Positions 17,711 to 28,611 are shown, counted from the stretch's first letter. The stretch: DNA of 64,000 bases from Rhodococcus phenolicus (GCF_001646785.1 NZ_LRRH01000001.1:124001-188000), one strand, 5' to 3'. Notes: a model not told the origin generated them from the sequence alone. Made by a program: numbers and translations.

Positions 17711-19036
17711 ATGACGCCCCAGTCACGAACACTGGCCAAACTGGTTACCGCACAATTGTTCTCCGGAGCCGGGATCGCGTCGGGCTACGCCGTCGGAGGG
17801 TTGCTGGCCGAGCAGATCACCGGAAGCACTGCCACGGCGGGTTTCGCGCAGATGAGTGTGATCCTCGGGGCCGGTCTCGTGGCCTACCCGCTGGCCGCGC
17901 TGGCTGCCCGAACCGGACGGCGCAGGGCGCTGACCCTCGGATTCGGGGTCGGCGCGATCGGGGCGTGTGTGGTGTCGGCGGCCGTGGCAGTGCAGTTCCT
18001 GCCACTGTTCATGGTGGGAATGATGCTGTGCGGATCGTCCACCGCCGCAGGCCTGCAGACACGCTACGCCGCCGCCGACGGTGCAGGCCGAGACGCGACG
18101 GGTCGTGCGTTGTCCGTGGTGGTGGGTGCAACCACACTCGGATCCGTTCTAGGCCCCAACTTCACCGAGCCCGGTGCGCGTCTGGGCGAGATGCTCGGGA
18201 TGGACCCCCTCGCCGGCCCTTTCGTGATCTCGATGACCGCCTTCGCCGTCGCGGCGATCACCGCATCGACCCTTCCGAGCAGAACCGGGCGCGGCACGGG
18301 ACAGCGGAACCGGGCGCTCACACACGAGGACACGCACGATGGCGCAGCCCCGGCGAGTACTACTGCCGCGTCGACCATCGGACTGAGAGCCACGCTGCGG
18401 TACGTGGCCGCACACCCGGTTCCGCGGTTCGCCTTCGTCACCGTGATCGCCGGCCAGATGATGATGACGAACGTCATGGTGATGACCCCGGTGCACATGC
18501 ACCACCAGGAATTCGACCTCGGTGCCATCGGCATCGTGGTGAGCATCCACATCGCCGGGATGTACGCCCTGTCGCCGATATTCGGCTGGATGACGGACCG
18601 CTGGGGCCCCGGAACGGTAATCGTCTCCGGCGCCGTCGTGTTCGCCGCAGCCATCACCCTCGGCGTGATCGACGCAGTGGCGCAGAGACCATCGATGGTG
18701 CTGTTGAGCATTGCGTTGTTGCTCCTCGGCGTGGGGTGGTCGATGTTCCTCATCGGCGGCTCCGCACTACTGACCTCGTCGGTACCGGAGGAGGCGAGAA
18801 TCCCGCTGCAGGGCGCGTCGGACGCGGCCATGAACCTGGGTGGGGCGCTGATGGCAGCGAGCGCAGGCGCGGTACTGGCCATGGGCGGCTTCTTGTGGAT
18901 CAACCTCACGGCCACCGTCGTCCTGTTCGCCACGTTGCTCTGCTCGGTCGAGGCAGTGCCGTCGATGAGGTGGCCCGGCAGGCCCGCACCCATCCCCGAC
19001 GACACCCGCGACCCCGAACGAGTGCAGGTCCGGTGA
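17711..19036 (+). CDS. MFS transporter
   Basis: A 441-residue 12-segment major facilitator. The loop 2-3 region has AALAARTGRRRALTLG, segment 5 has GATTLGSVLGPN, the central loop is hydrophilic and His/Asp rich, and the second half has IFGWMTDRWGPGTVI. Substrate unknown. The ATG at 17711 is favoured over an upstream ATG at 17549, because the extra sequence overlaps the operator and has no membrane segment; GAAAGGAAA lies upstream. Probably co-regulated with the divergent MFS and GntR genes. Confidence 0.88.
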   Translation: MTPQSRTLAKLVTAQLFSGAGIASGYAVGGLLAEQITGSTATAGFAQMSVILGAGLVAYPLAALAARTGRRRALTLGFGVGAIGACVVSAAVAVQFLPLFMVGMMLCGSSTAAGLQTRYAAADGAGRDATGRALSVVVGATTLGSVLGPNFTEPGARLGEMLGMDPLAGPFVISMTAFAVAAITASTLPSRTGRGTGQRNRALTHEDTHDGAAPASTTAASTIGLRATLRYVAAHPVPRFAFVTVIAGQMMMTNVMVMTPVHMHHQEFDLGAIGIVVSIHIAGMYALSPIFGWMTDRWGPGTVIVSGAVVFAAAITLGVIDAVAQRPSMVLLSIALLLLGVGWSMFLIGGSALLTSSVPEEARIPLQGASDAAMNLGGALMAASAGAVLAMGGFLWINLTATVVLFATLLCSVEAVPSMRWPGRPAPIPDDTRDPERVQVR

Positions 19037-19146
19037 AGTGACCGAGCAGAGACACGATGCGCAATCCGAGACCACTGTCCGAACCGCTTCGCGCACTGCT
19101 CCGGATGCGATCCGGCCGGGGGCGACGGAGCGGTGGACCGCCGGGG

Positions 19147-20067
19147 TCAGTACCCGGCGCCGGGATCGACGACCGCGATCAACTGCTCCCCCGCGATGAA
19201 ACGAGCGACGTTCTCGCGGACCGTCGGCGCCAGCGTCGCGTTCAGCCCCGTCCGCGTGTTCGCGATGTGCGGGGTGATCACGACGTTGCCGAACGTCCAC
19301 AACGGATGGTCGTCGGGCAGCGGCTCGGGATCGGTGACGTCGAGGACGGCACCGGCGATCCGTCCGTCGCGCAGTGCCTCGACGAGTGCATCCGAGTCGA
19401 CCAGGTTGCCGCGCGCGACGTTGACGAGCCACGCGGTGTCGGGCATCGCGTCGAGCACGTCGGCGTCGACGAGCCGGTCCGTGTCCGCGGTCGAGGGGGC
19501 CGCGACCACGAAGTGATCGGCCATCGTCCACACCTCGGCGGTGCGGCTCGCGGGCAACGTCACCGAGGCGCCCTCAACCGGACGGCCGGAGTAGTTCACG
19601 GCGACGACGTCGACACCGAGCGCACGCAACCGCGGGATCATCGCGCGACCGATACCGCCGCACCCGACGATCGCGACGGTCGACCCGTGCAGCAAGCGCA
19701 CGCGGGGATCCAGCACCGGCTTCTGCCACCGCTGCTCCGGCCGTGCGGCAGCCGCGATCGAACCGTGGAACTGTCGCAGTCCGACAAGCAGCGCCCCGAC
19801 AGCGTACTCGGCGACGTTGTCGGCGTACACCCCGGACGCGTTGGTCCACACCCGGTCGTTGTCGATGATCCCGGCGCGGAAGTACGGTTCGATGCCTGCG
19901 AAGGCGAGCTGGACCCAGCGCACACCGGCCGGCAGCGCCGGAAAATCATCGACGTCACCGTGCCAGACGAGCGCCTCCGCCTCGTCGAGCGGGACGAGTG
20001 TGCCGCCGCCGTCGACGATCGCGGCGGCGAGATGGGGGTCGTGACCGGGTCCGAGATGAACACGCAT
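19147..20067 (-). CDS. D-isomer-specific 2-hydroxyacid dehydrogenase
   Basis: A 306-residue NAD(P)-dependent dehydrogenase. The Rossmann dinucleotide motif is VAIVGCGGIGRAMIPRLRAL (GxGxxG), with catalytic Arg in LVNVARGNLVD, the Glu region in VLDVTDPEPLP and catalytic His in VITPHIANT. Members reduce 2-oxoacids to D-2-hydroxyacids. The catalytic domain is split around the Rossmann domain as usual. ATG start. It stands alone on the minus strand, convergent with the MFS gene. Confidence 0.92.
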   Translation of the reverse strand: MRVHLGPGHDPHLAAAIVDGGGTLVPLDEAEALVWHGDVDDFPALPAGVRWVQLAFAGIEPYFRAGIIDNDRVWTNASGVYADNVAEYAVGALLVGLRQFHGSIAAAARPEQRWQKPVLDPRVRLLHGSTVAIVGCGGIGRAMIPRLRALGVDVVAVNYSGRPVEGASVTLPASRTAEVWTMADHFVVAAPSTADTDRLVDADVLDAMPDTAWLVNVARGNLVDSDALVEALRDGRIAGAVLDVTDPEPLPDDHPLWTFGNVVITPHIANTRTGLNATLAPTVRENVARFIAGEQLIAVVDPGAGY

Positions 20068-20363
20068 GGACCGACCCTATCGACCCCCGGGAATATCGGC
20101 GCGGGACGTCGCGTTGACCCGTTCGGATCGGCACACCTCGTATCCCCCGGGCTCAAATTATCTGCCTTCGCGGACTACCGTCCGGCTGGAGCCGCGTTGC
20201 GCCTTTCGCCGTGAGGCGATCGGGTGTGCCGGTCCTTTCACGTCTCCTCCCGGGACCGGTTCCGAGCGCTTCCACCGCGGCGAGGACGGTTCTGTGCCGC
20301 CTATTACAGTCGCTGGGGCACGACACCCGCCGGGTGCCGGCACCTCGACCGAATGGAGCGCGC

Positions 20364-22487
20364 ATGAACCGCTGGGCCACGACCGTGGTCACCCGGCGAT
20401 GGTGGGTCCTCGGGCTCGCCGTCCTGATCGTGGCCGTGGCAGGAGCCTGGGGCACCGGCGTGTTCGGAAGCTTGTCGTCGGCCGGGTTCTACGACCCCGG
20501 CAGCGAGTCGTACAAGGTCGCGGAGATCGTCGAGGAGAACTTCGGTCCGCAGACCGCCGATATCGTCGCGATGTACACGGCCCCCGAGGGACGGACCGTC
20601 GAGGACATCGAACCCGAGGTCACAGCGGTGCTGGACCGTTTCGCCGCCGAGGTGCCGACCCACGCGATCAACACCTACTGGTCGACGGGACCCCCCGCGA
20701 ATCAGCTGTTGTTGTCGAAGGACGGGCGCAGCGTCGCCGCGTCCATCACCCTGTCCCCCGACGCGGGTGTCTCCGTCGGCACGTTCGATTCGCTGCTGCC
20801 GAAACTCGAGGTTCCCGGCGTCGAGTCGCAGTTCGCCGGGAATTCGGTGGTGGCCGTGGCCTTCACCTCGACGCTCGAGCACGACCTGTTGCGCGCCGAA
20901 GCCATCGCCATCCCGATCACCCTCGTACTGCTCGTGATCATCTTCGGTGGCCTCACCGCGGCCGCCGTTCCCGTGTTCGTCGGGGTGCTCGCCGTGCTCA
21001 GCGCGCTCGCGACGCTCCGCCTGCTCACGATGATCACCGACGTGAGTTCGTTCGCCCTGAACGTGACGTCCCTGATCGGCCTCGGTCTGGCGATCGACTA
21101 CGGCCTGTTCATCGTCAGCCGATTCCGCGAGGAACTCGAGGGCGGCGCCGACACCGCGGCGGCCACCCGCCGTACCGTCCTCACCGCGGGCCGGACCGTC
21201 ATGTTCTCCGGGCTGCTGCTGATCTGCGCGTTCGCAGGCATGCTCGTGTTCCCGCAGGCGGTGCTGCGATCCCTCGGACTCGGCGCGATCGCCGCCGTGC
21301 TGAGTGCGGCACTGCTCGCGCTGACCGCGATCCCGGCCCTGCTCGCGATCCTCGGTCCGCGTATCAATTCGCTGACGTGGAACAAGAACGCCGCACACCG
21401 CGGCGAAGCCCGGGCCCGCCGCTTCTGGGGTTCGGTGGTCGTCGCCGTGATGCGCAGGCCCGCGGTCGTCGCCGTCACGATCGTCGCGGGACTGCTCGTA
21501 CTCGCCTTCCCGGTGCTGCGGGCCTCCTTCGGGGAGGTCGAGTACACGGCGCTTCCAGAGAACGCGCCGGCGCGGGTGGCGACGCAGACACTGCTCGACG
21601 ACTTCCCGTCCACCGGCAACGGCGCCACGCTCGTGCTGCGGGGCAGCGGCGGTGCCCCGCCGTCCACTGCCGCGGTCGGCGAGGTGTCCCGCGAGGCGGC
21701 CCGGGTCGACGGCATCGCCCAGGCGTTGACAGTCGCGTCGAATGCCGACGTGACGGTCGTGCAGGCCCTGTACGCACAGGGTGTGGACGGCACCGCCCGG
21801 GCCGGGGAGATCGTCCACGAGCTGCGCGCCGTCGACGCGCCGGTCGGCACGGAACTGCTCGTCGGCGGTGGCCGCGCGATGGTGGACGACGGCAACGCCG
21901 CCATCAGCCGGTGGCTGCCGGCGATGATCGCGATCATGGTGGTCTCGACGCTGGTGCTGCTGTTCCTGGCATTCGGGTCGGTGGTGCTGCCGCTCAAGGC
22001 CGTCGCGATGGCAGCGTTGAGTCTCGCCGCGACGTTCGGTGTGCTGACCTGGGTGTTCCAGCTCGGTCACGGCGCGGAACTGCTGGGGGTGACCGCGAGT
22101 CCGCTGGAACCGTCGTTCGTGGTCCTGATCCTGGCGGTGGTGTTCGGTCTGTCCACCGATTACGAGGTGTTCCTCATGTCGCGGATGGTCGAGGCCCGCG
22201 CCGCCGGGGCGACCACCGAGGAAGCGGTGAAGTTCGGTACCGAACGCACGGGCCGGGTCGTCACCGCGGCGGCGCTGCTGCTGATCGTGGTGACCGGAGC
22301 CTTCACCATCTCCGGGTTGTCGATCATGCGGTTCCTCGGCGTCGGCATGATCCTCGCGCTGATCATCGACGCAACGGTGGTGCGGATGCTGCTGGTGCCG
22401 TCGCTCGTGAAACTGATGGGCGACGCCAACTGGTGGGCCCCGGCATGGATGAAGCGGGTGCACGAGAAGGTCGGCATCGGGCACTAG
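20364..22487 (+). CDS. MMPL family RND-type transporter
   Basis: A 707-residue membrane transporter with the MMPL layout: one helix, a periplasmic domain of about 140 residues, five helices, then the same again. The family motif appears twice: GLGLAIDYGLFIVSRFREEL and VFGLSTDYEVFLMSRMVEA, with the proton-relay Asp-Tyr pair in each. MMPL proteins in mycolata move lipids or drugs to the outer envelope. No substrate biosynthesis gene is nearby. The ATG at 20364 is chosen; longer reading lacks conserved sequence. Confidence 0.93.
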   Translation: MNRWATTVVTRRWWVLGLAVLIVAVAGAWGTGVFGSLSSAGFYDPGSESYKVAEIVEENFGPQTADIVAMYTAPEGRTVEDIEPEVTAVLDRFAAEVPTHAINTYWSTGPPANQLLLSKDGRSVAASITLSPDAGVSVGTFDSLLPKLEVPGVESQFAGNSVVAVAFTSTLEHDLLRAEAIAIPITLVLLVIIFGGLTAAAVPVFVGVLAVLSALATLRLLTMITDVSSFALNVTSLIGLGLAIDYGLFIVSRFREELEGGADTAAATRRTVLTAGRTVMFSGLLLICAFAGMLVFPQAVLRSLGLGAIAAVLSAALLALTAIPALLAILGPRINSLTWNKNAAHRGEARARRFWGSVVVAVMRRPAVVAVTIVAGLLVLAFPVLRASFGEVEYTALPENAPARVATQTLLDDFPSTGNGATLVLRGSGGAPPSTAAVGEVSREAARVDGIAQALTVASNADVTVVQALYAQGVDGTARAGEIVHELRAVDAPVGTELLVGGGRAMVDDGNAAISRWLPAMIAIMVVSTLVLLFLAFGSVVLPLKAVAMAALSLAATFGVLTWVFQLGHGAELLGVTASPLEPSFVVLILAVVFGLSTDYEVFLMSRMVEARAAGATTEEAVKFGTERTGRVVTAAALLLIVVTGAFTISGLSIMRFLGVGMILALIIDATVVRMLLVPSLVKLMGDANWWAPAWMKRVHEKVGIGH

Positions 22488-22562
22488 CCTCGGTACCGCG
22501 GGAGGGGCCGTCACCGGCGCCTATCATCGGCACGCCCCCTTCCCCTCGACCGGGAGATCTTC

Positions 22563-23810
22563 TTGGACACGCCCCCCGCTCCCCGTTCCCCGCATCGCAT
22601 CCGGCGGATGGGTGGTCGTGATCCCGGCGAGTCGTTCCGCGTCGCCAGCCCGCTCGAGTTGCTGCTCGACCTGACGTTCGTCATCGCGTTCGGTGTCGCC
22701 GGAAACCAGGTGGCGCACCTGATCGCCGAGGGGCACCTGAGCTCCGGCATCCTCGCGTTCGGGTTCGCGATGTGGGCGGTGTGCTGGGCGTGGGTGAACT
22801 TCGCCTGGTTCGCTTCCGCGTTCGACACCGACGACTGGTTGTACCGCATCGCGACGATGCTGCAGATGCTCGGTGTGCTCATCCTGGCACTGGGCCTGCC
22901 GACGATGTTCGCGTCGGTCGACGGCGGCGACTATCTGGACAACCGCGTCGTGGTGCTCGGATACGTCGTGATGCGCGTGGCGCTGGTCGGCCAGTGGCTG
23001 CGTGTGGCGAAGCAGAACGAGGCGCTGCGCCGCACGGCGCTGACCTACGCGGGGTTCGTGTCGGTCGCGCAGCTCGGCTGGATCGTGCTGATCTTCGTCG
23101 ACGTCCCGGTGTGGGAGACGTTCCTGCTGACGATCCCGCTGATCTTCCTCGAACTGCTCGGTCCCGTTCTCGGTGAACGCACCACACGGACGCCCTGGCA
23201 CCCGCATCACATCGCCGAGCGGTACAGCCTGCTCACGATCATCGCGCTCGGCGAGGTGATCGTCGGGACGGTCGCCTCGCTCGGCGCGGTCGTCGATCTG
23301 CAGGGCTGGGATGTGACGGCCGCGGTGACCGGACTGGCCGGGGTCGGCCTCACGTTCGGCCTGTGGTGGGTGTACTTCCAGTACCCGTTCGGCGACGCCC
23401 TGCACCATCACAGGTCGCGGTCGTTCGGCTGGGGATACGGGCACATCCTGGTGTTCGCGGCGCTGGCCGCCGTCGGTGCGGGACTGCACGTGGCCGCGTA
23501 CCACCTCGAACGGGAGTCGCACGTGTCGACGATGACGGTGCTCGCGACCGTCGCGATCCCCGTCGCGGTATACCTGGTGACCCTGACCGCCCTGTACAGC
23601 CGGCTCGTCGGTGTCGACCGCGGAATTCTCGGGACGACCGCCGCGGCGCTCGCGGTTCTCGGCGTGGCTGTCGGGGCGGGCGCGCTGGGGGTTCCGGTGC
23701 CGATCTGCCTGCTGATCGTCGCGGCGGCACCGGTGGTGATCGTCGTGGCGGACGAGACCGTGCTGTGGAAGCGGCGCGAGGCGGCGCTGGCCCGTCTGCG
23801 CGCGTCCTGA
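22563..23810 (+). CDS. LtrA family (low temperature requirement A) membrane protein
   Basis: A 415-residue membrane protein with about eleven hydrophobic segments. It has the LtrA opening SPLELLLDLTFVIAFGVAGNQ and the mid-protein HIAERYSLLTIIALGEVIVG, both diagnostic. Function is unclear; the name comes from a Listeria cold-sensitive mutant. The TTG at 22563 (with GGGAG upstream) gives the fullest N-terminus; a Met at residue 16 is an alternative. It follows the MMPL gene by 75 bases. Confidence 0.9.
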   Translation: MDTPPAPRSPHRIRRMGGRDPGESFRVASPLELLLDLTFVIAFGVAGNQVAHLIAEGHLSSGILAFGFAMWAVCWAWVNFAWFASAFDTDDWLYRIATMLQMLGVLILALGLPTMFASVDGGDYLDNRVVVLGYVVMRVALVGQWLRVAKQNEALRRTALTYAGFVSVAQLGWIVLIFVDVPVWETFLLTIPLIFLELLGPVLGERTTRTPWHPHHIAERYSLLTIIALGEVIVGTVASLGAVVDLQGWDVTAAVTGLAGVGLTFGLWWVYFQYPFGDALHHHRSRSFGWGYGHILVFAALAAVGAGLHVAAYHLERESHVSTMTVLATVAIPVAVYLVTLTALYSRLVGVDRGILGTTAAALAVLGVAVGAGALGVPVPICLLIVAAAPVVIVVADETVLWKRREAALARLRAS

Positions 23811-23820
23811 TCGGCCGTGA

Positions 23821-25410
23821 TCAGCAGCCGGTCAGCATCCGGTAGCCGCGCTCGTGCAGGCGGCGGTGCTCCGTCCACCGGCTCGCGGTCCAGCCGGGTT
23901 CGGTGTGAGCGGCGATGATCGCCGCGGTGGTCGAGGCGTGTAGATCGAATTCGAGGTCGCGGCGCAACTCGGCCAGCTCACGAGCGTCGCCGGCAGCGCG
24001 GATCCGGTCGATCGTTCCGGCGACCCGGCCGTCCGCATGGGCGAGGATCCGGCGGTGGGCCCGCGGCAGCACACCCCACATGACCACCAGCGCGACGACC
24101 ACGCCGATGACGGTTTCGACGAGGCGTTCCAGTGACAACGTGACGAGATTCCCCGGGGTGCCGAGCGCACCGAGGAGCAGCGCGAGCGGAGTGATGAACA
24201 CCATCGCGAGCCCGTAGTTGCGGACCAGATACGCCTCGATGCCCGCCATCATCGCGGCGAGCACGAGGACGAAGGCGGCGCCGCGCACATCGAACATCGA
24301 CAGCGCCGCGAGCAGTGCGAGCCCGAGGACGGTACCGACGAACCGGTGCACCGCCCGATAGGTGCCGAGGATCCGGTCCGGGCCCTGGTGCAGGATCATC
24401 GCCGCGGTGATGACCGCCCAGTCCGGCCGGCCCAGGCCTGCCGCGACCGCGATTCCCCCGGCCACGGGGCCGGCAACGAGCAACCGCACCACGACCGCCA
24501 CGGACCGGCCGCCGGGGTGCGCGGCACGCGCCAGGCGGTGACGCGCCGACGGCCGGCGCAGCGGGACCTGGGGACGGAAGTCGTCCTCGGGGTCGGCCTC
24601 GTGGTGATCGACGCCGTGCAGCACGGTCGCGCATCGTGCGTGCGCGGCCAGGAGGGCCCGGAACAACGGATGCTGCGAGCCGACGAGCCCGGCGTCGTGC
24701 AGGCACTGCCACGCCGCATGCAGATCGTGCACCGCAGCGCGGCGGTGCGCCGGCGTGTTCTCCTCCTCCACGGCCTCGACCGCGGCCACCGCGGCGGCCA
24801 CCGCCGTCCGCTCGGGAGTGCGCGGACGGACGAGGACGCCGGACATCGCCACCACCAGCGCGGTGCCGGCACCGACAGCCGCCCACCCCACGATCGCGGC
24901 GGCGGACACCCCGATCATGGGCAGCGACGACGCGATCTCCAGGGTCAGCAGCATCAGGAACGCGCCGGGCGCACCGAGTCGCAACGCATCGACGACGAAG
25001 GCGCACGCCGCGACCGTCACCGTCATGGTGAGCACCACGAGCATCGGCCACCATGCCGATCCGCCGGCGGCGACGGCCCGGTGCACCACCGCGCCGATCG
25101 CGGCGCCGAGCCCGGCCAACGCGACGAGTACGCATCCGACGATCGCCACCGCCCGCCACCGCACCCGGTAGGGCCGGGACTCGCCGTAGACGACGGCGAA
25201 CGCCCCGATGGTCGCGATCGCGGACGCCGGTCCGGCTCCGGCGGCGACACCGGCCAGCCCGGGAATCGCCACCGTCGCGGCCGCACGCGCGACCCCGGGC
25301 CACTTCCGTACCGAGTGGGGTACTGCGACCATCGCGGGCCACGGCGCCGCGGGGGCGGGAATCGGCAGGTCGGCAGCACCGGTCGGACGGCGGTTCTCGG
25401 TACGGGACAC
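23821..25410 (-). CDS. FUSC family inner-membrane protein
   Basis: A 529-residue protein with two membrane blocks of five to six helices each, separated by a soluble region, the aromatic-acid-exporter/FUSC design. The second block has GRPDWAVITAAMILHQGPDR and GTYRAVHRFVGTVLGLALLA, typical for FUSC. Role is likely efflux of aromatic or other organic acids, but the substrate is unknown. GTG start at 25410. Convergent with ltrA, 10 bases between stops. Confidence 0.88.
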   Translation of the reverse strand: MSRTENRRPTGAADLPIPAPAAPWPAMVAVPHSVRKWPGVARAAATVAIPGLAGVAAGAGPASAIATIGAFAVVYGESRPYRVRWRAVAIVGCVLVALAGLGAAIGAVVHRAVAAGGSAWWPMLVVLTMTVTVAACAFVVDALRLGAPGAFLMLLTLEIASSLPMIGVSAAAIVGWAAVGAGTALVVAMSGVLVRPRTPERTAVAAAVAAVEAVEEENTPAHRRAAVHDLHAAWQCLHDAGLVGSQHPLFRALLAAHARCATVLHGVDHHEADPEDDFRPQVPLRRPSARHRLARAAHPGGRSVAVVVRLLVAGPVAGGIAVAAGLGRPDWAVITAAMILHQGPDRILGTYRAVHRFVGTVLGLALLAALSMFDVRGAAFVLVLAAMMAGIEAYLVRNYGLAMVFITPLALLLGALGTPGNLVTLSLERLVETVIGVVVALVVMWGVLPRAHRRILAHADGRVAGTIDRIRAAGDARELAELRRDLEFDLHASTTAAIIAAHTEPGWTASRWTEHRRLHERGYRMLTGC

Positions 25411-25481
25411 GACGGTTCAGGTTAGGAGCCACACGGTCCCGGCCTCGAATCCACGACGCCGGATGAGGCGCACGTCACGCG

Positions 25482-26372
25482 TTACAGAGCGGTGACCTTG
25501 GACGCGATCACCGGGCGCACCGGCTTCGGAGCGGCCCCGCAACTCGCCGGCCGGGGCGGCAGCTCGTGTTCCTCGACATCGACGCGCCAGGTACGGCCGT
25601 CGCGGTGACGCACGATCGGTGCGGCGGCCTCGTCGACGGTGACCGTGTCGATACCGGGGGCCACCTCGCTACCCGCGGCGTCGAGTTCGCGCACCGCGAT
25701 CTCTGCGACCTGACCGGCCGCGGTCCACGTGCTGCGTCCCCGCAACCCCGGGAGGTACACCTCGCCGGCGACCGCGGCACGGACGGCGTCGGCGCTGTGC
25801 GCGGCGTCGAGGCGTCCGTAGGTGTAGCCGGTGGGAAGCAGGATCATCGACGGCGCGAAGCGGTGCCCGCCGGTGTGCGAGCACTCCCACACCGTGTCGC
25901 CGAACTGCTCCGCGAGCGCGGCCGCGATCGGACGCCCCTGCACCGCGCAGCACTGGTCGCGCTTGCCGTGCGCGCACACCAGCACGATCGGGTCGGTCAC
26001 CGCGGAACCGAGACCGGGCGCCGGTCCGGCGACCACCCGCGGCACGACGTCGAGCAGTTCGGCGGGTTCGGTGATCTCGAGGCGTTCACACCACGTGCCG
26101 CCGGGTTCGGTGCGGGCGATCAGTACCGTGCGGGCCGGGCGCTCCACGTCGCGGCCGGGACGACGGATGAACAGGACCCGCACTCCCGCCCTGTCCGCGC
26201 GGACGGACAGTTCCGCGGCGAGCTCGGTTCCCAGCGCGGTGCCGTCGAGGACGTCCCGGCCCCACCCGGAGGGAACCTCGAGACACACGTACCCGGGTGC
26301 CGCGGCGGCGGTGCCGGGCAGCGGTTCCTCGGGGACGGACAGCGCGGAGCAGATCGGGGCGGCGATGGTCAC
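25482..26372 (-). CDS. sucrase/ferredoxin-like (Suc_Fer) family protein
   Basis: A 296-residue protein of the sucraseferredoxin-like family, a thioredoxin-fold [2Fe-2S] protein. The iron-sulfur ligands are expected in VCAHGKRDQCCAVQG (Cys and Cys) and in WECSHTGGHRFAPSM (Cys and His). The N-terminus carries a further Cys in ICSAL. The electron partner is unknown. GTG start at 26372. It heads a leftward run with FUSC; the YdeI-like gene lies 22 bases upstream. Confidence 0.88.
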   Translation of the reverse strand: MTIAAPICSALSVPEEPLPGTAAAAPGYVCLEVPSGWGRDVLDGTALGTELAAELSVRADRAGVRVLFIRRPGRDVERPARTVLIARTEPGGTWCERLEITEPAELLDVVPRVVAGPAPGLGSAVTDPIVLVCAHGKRDQCCAVQGRPIAAALAEQFGDTVWECSHTGGHRFAPSMILLPTGYTYGRLDAAHSADAVRAAVAGEVYLPGLRGRSTWTAAGQVAEIAVRELDAAGSEVAPGIDTVTVDEAAAPIVRHRDGRTWRVDVEEHELPPRPASCGAAPKPVRPVIASKVTAL

Positions 26373-26394
26373 CCGGCCATTGTCGCCGGTGCGG

Positions 26395-26973
26395 TCACTC
26401 GTGGAAACGGCGGCCCTCGGCGAGTTGCCGGACGAACTTCTCGATCCGGCGCGCCCGGGTCTCGGGGCGCTTGGCGTCCTGCAGGCGGTAGACGATCGCG
26501 TAGCGGTTGCGGCCGTCGAGGGTCTCGTAGAAGGCCTGCGCGTCGGCGTTCTGCGCGAGCGCGTCCAGGAAGTCCTGCGGGACCTGCGCGGTGGCCTGGC
26601 CGGCGTAGGCGCGGTCCCAGCGTCCGTCGGCGCGGGCCCGCTCGACCTCCGCCAGCCCCGCAGGCTCCAGTCTGCCGTCCGCCTCGAGTTGTTCGGCGAG
26701 TTGCCGGTTGCGTTGCGACCACGGGCTGCGTGCCCGCCGCGGGGTGATGCGCTGCAGCGAGAAATCGTCGTCGAGGCTGCGGGCCTGACTGTCGATCCAG
26801 CCGTAGCGCAACAGTTCTGTGACGAGTTCGTCGCGGGTCACCGAGGTCTTCGACGACGCTTTCTTGGCGAGCGCGACCCAGATCCCGTCCGAGTCGGAGT
26901 GATGGGCGCGCAGCCAGGCGTCGAGCGCGTCGCGGTCCGGGAAGTGCTCGACGGGCAGTTCCGGGGCAGGCAC
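26395..26973 (-). CDS. YdeI/OmpD-associated family protein
   Basis: A 192-residue soluble protein of the YdeI (bacteriocin-protection, OmpD-associated) family: FPDRDALDAWLRAHHSDSDGIW at the start, LRYGWIDSQ in the middle, QRITPRRARSPWSQRN, and the C-terminal RLQDAKRPETRARRIEKFV. Molecular function not settled. Start GTG at 26973, only 4 bases after the stop of the upstream membrane protein gene, so the two are probably co-translated. Confidence 0.85.
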   Translation of the reverse strand: MPAPELPVEHFPDRDALDAWLRAHHSDSDGIWVALAKKASSKTSVTRDELVTELLRYGWIDSQARSLDDDFSLQRITPRRARSPWSQRNRQLAEQLEADGRLEPAGLAEVERARADGRWDRAYAGQATAQVPQDFLDALAQNADAQAFYETLDGRNRYAIVYRLQDAKRPETRARRIEKFVRQLAEGRRFHE

Positions 26974-26977
26974 GGGA

Positions 26978-27508
26978 TCAGCCCTTCTCGCCGCGCAGGC
27001 GCCGCAGCCCGGCGCCGGTCCACACCCGCAGGAATCCCTGGGACAGATAGGCGAAGCAGCCGAGCGCCAGCACCCATTTGGTGACGCTGATCGTCGATGC
27101 GGCGCGGACCGTGGTGTCGTCGATGCGGTCGCGGTGGTCGAGCAGGTACAGCCCCGCGATGTTCTCGACGTAGTCGCCCGCCGCCGCGATCGCCGGTGCC
27201 ACCGCGAGGGTCCGGCGGGTGCCCGGCGACAGCGGGCGACGGTCGGCGAGGGCTCGCGCACCGGCGCGCAATGCGACCGCAAAAGTCAAGGGGTGCACCA
27301 TGTCCCAGTAGTAGTGCCGGCGGTAGCGTCGGAGGTCCTCGGGTTCGAGGTTGTCGAGGATCTTCCGGTACTTCGCCGCCGAGAACGTGGTCTGGATCGT
27401 GCCCACGGTCGGGGCGGTGGCCCCGAGGACGCGGGCGATGTTGACCTGGGAAACCACGAACACCACGGCCGAGCCGAGGAGCCGACGATCCGATCCGGTG
27501 AGAGCCAT
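26978..27508 (-). CDS. conserved membrane protein of unknown function
   Basis: A 176-residue protein not recognised as a named family. There is an N-terminal hydrophobic segment (LLGSAVVFVVSQVNIARVLG), a charged stretch with KYRKILDNLEPEDLRRYRRH, then three further hydrophobic segments, ending basic (RRLRGEKG). The DYVENIAGLYLLDHRD motif looks conserved. ATG at 27508; longer reading has no membrane or domain signal. Likely in one operon with the YdeI-like gene. Confidence 0.72.
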   Translation of the reverse strand: MALTGSDRRLLGSAVVFVVSQVNIARVLGATAPTVGTIQTTFSAAKYRKILDNLEPEDLRRYRRHYYWDMVHPLTFAVALRAGARALADRRPLSPGTRRTLAVAPAIAAAGDYVENIAGLYLLDHRDRIDDTTVRAASTISVTKWVLALGCFAYLSQGFLRVWTGAGLRRLRGEKG

Positions 27509-27592
27509 GCGCACGATGCTAGTGCCCACCACGACGTGCCGGGCCGCGTGCCGGATTCGCGGGCGACGTCCCGGCTCTCCGGTGAGTTGCGG

Positions 27593-27635
27593 GCGGTTCT
27601 GCCTCACCGGTGTTCGGCCGGTGGGGCAGAACCGC
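27593..27635. terminator. hairpin terminator downstream of the hydrolase gene
   Basis: Two 18-base arms (27593-27610 and 27618-27635) pair with only one G-U type mismatch around a 7-base loop. There is no T-run, as is usual for actinobacterial I-shaped terminators. It separates the alpha/beta hydrolase gene from the downstream membrane protein gene. Confidence 0.7.
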
Positions 27636-27657
27636 TCCTCGCATCGTGGGATGCCGG

Positions 27658-28559
<902 letters not shown>

Positions 28560-28579
28560 CACCGGTGGTTGCTAGAGTA

Positions 28580-28595
28580 GAGAATCTTCATTCTC
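28580..28595. promoter_or_regulatory. TetR operator copy 2
   Basis: GAGAAT-CTTC-ATTCTC, perfect inverted repeat 16 bases before the tetR ATG. Centre-to-centre distance to copy 1 is 36 bases, so two dimers could cover both promoters. Confidence 0.85.
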
Positions 28596-28611
28596 CGCGC
28601 AAGGAGCACCG

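Noticed and set aside
20066-22621. Very long open frames on both strands over the MMPL gene (851 and 736 residues)
   Set aside because: They are antisense or out-of-frame shadows of the MMPL gene, made of Arg/Gly/His-rich low-complexity sequence without any domain. The MMPL frame has all family motifs.
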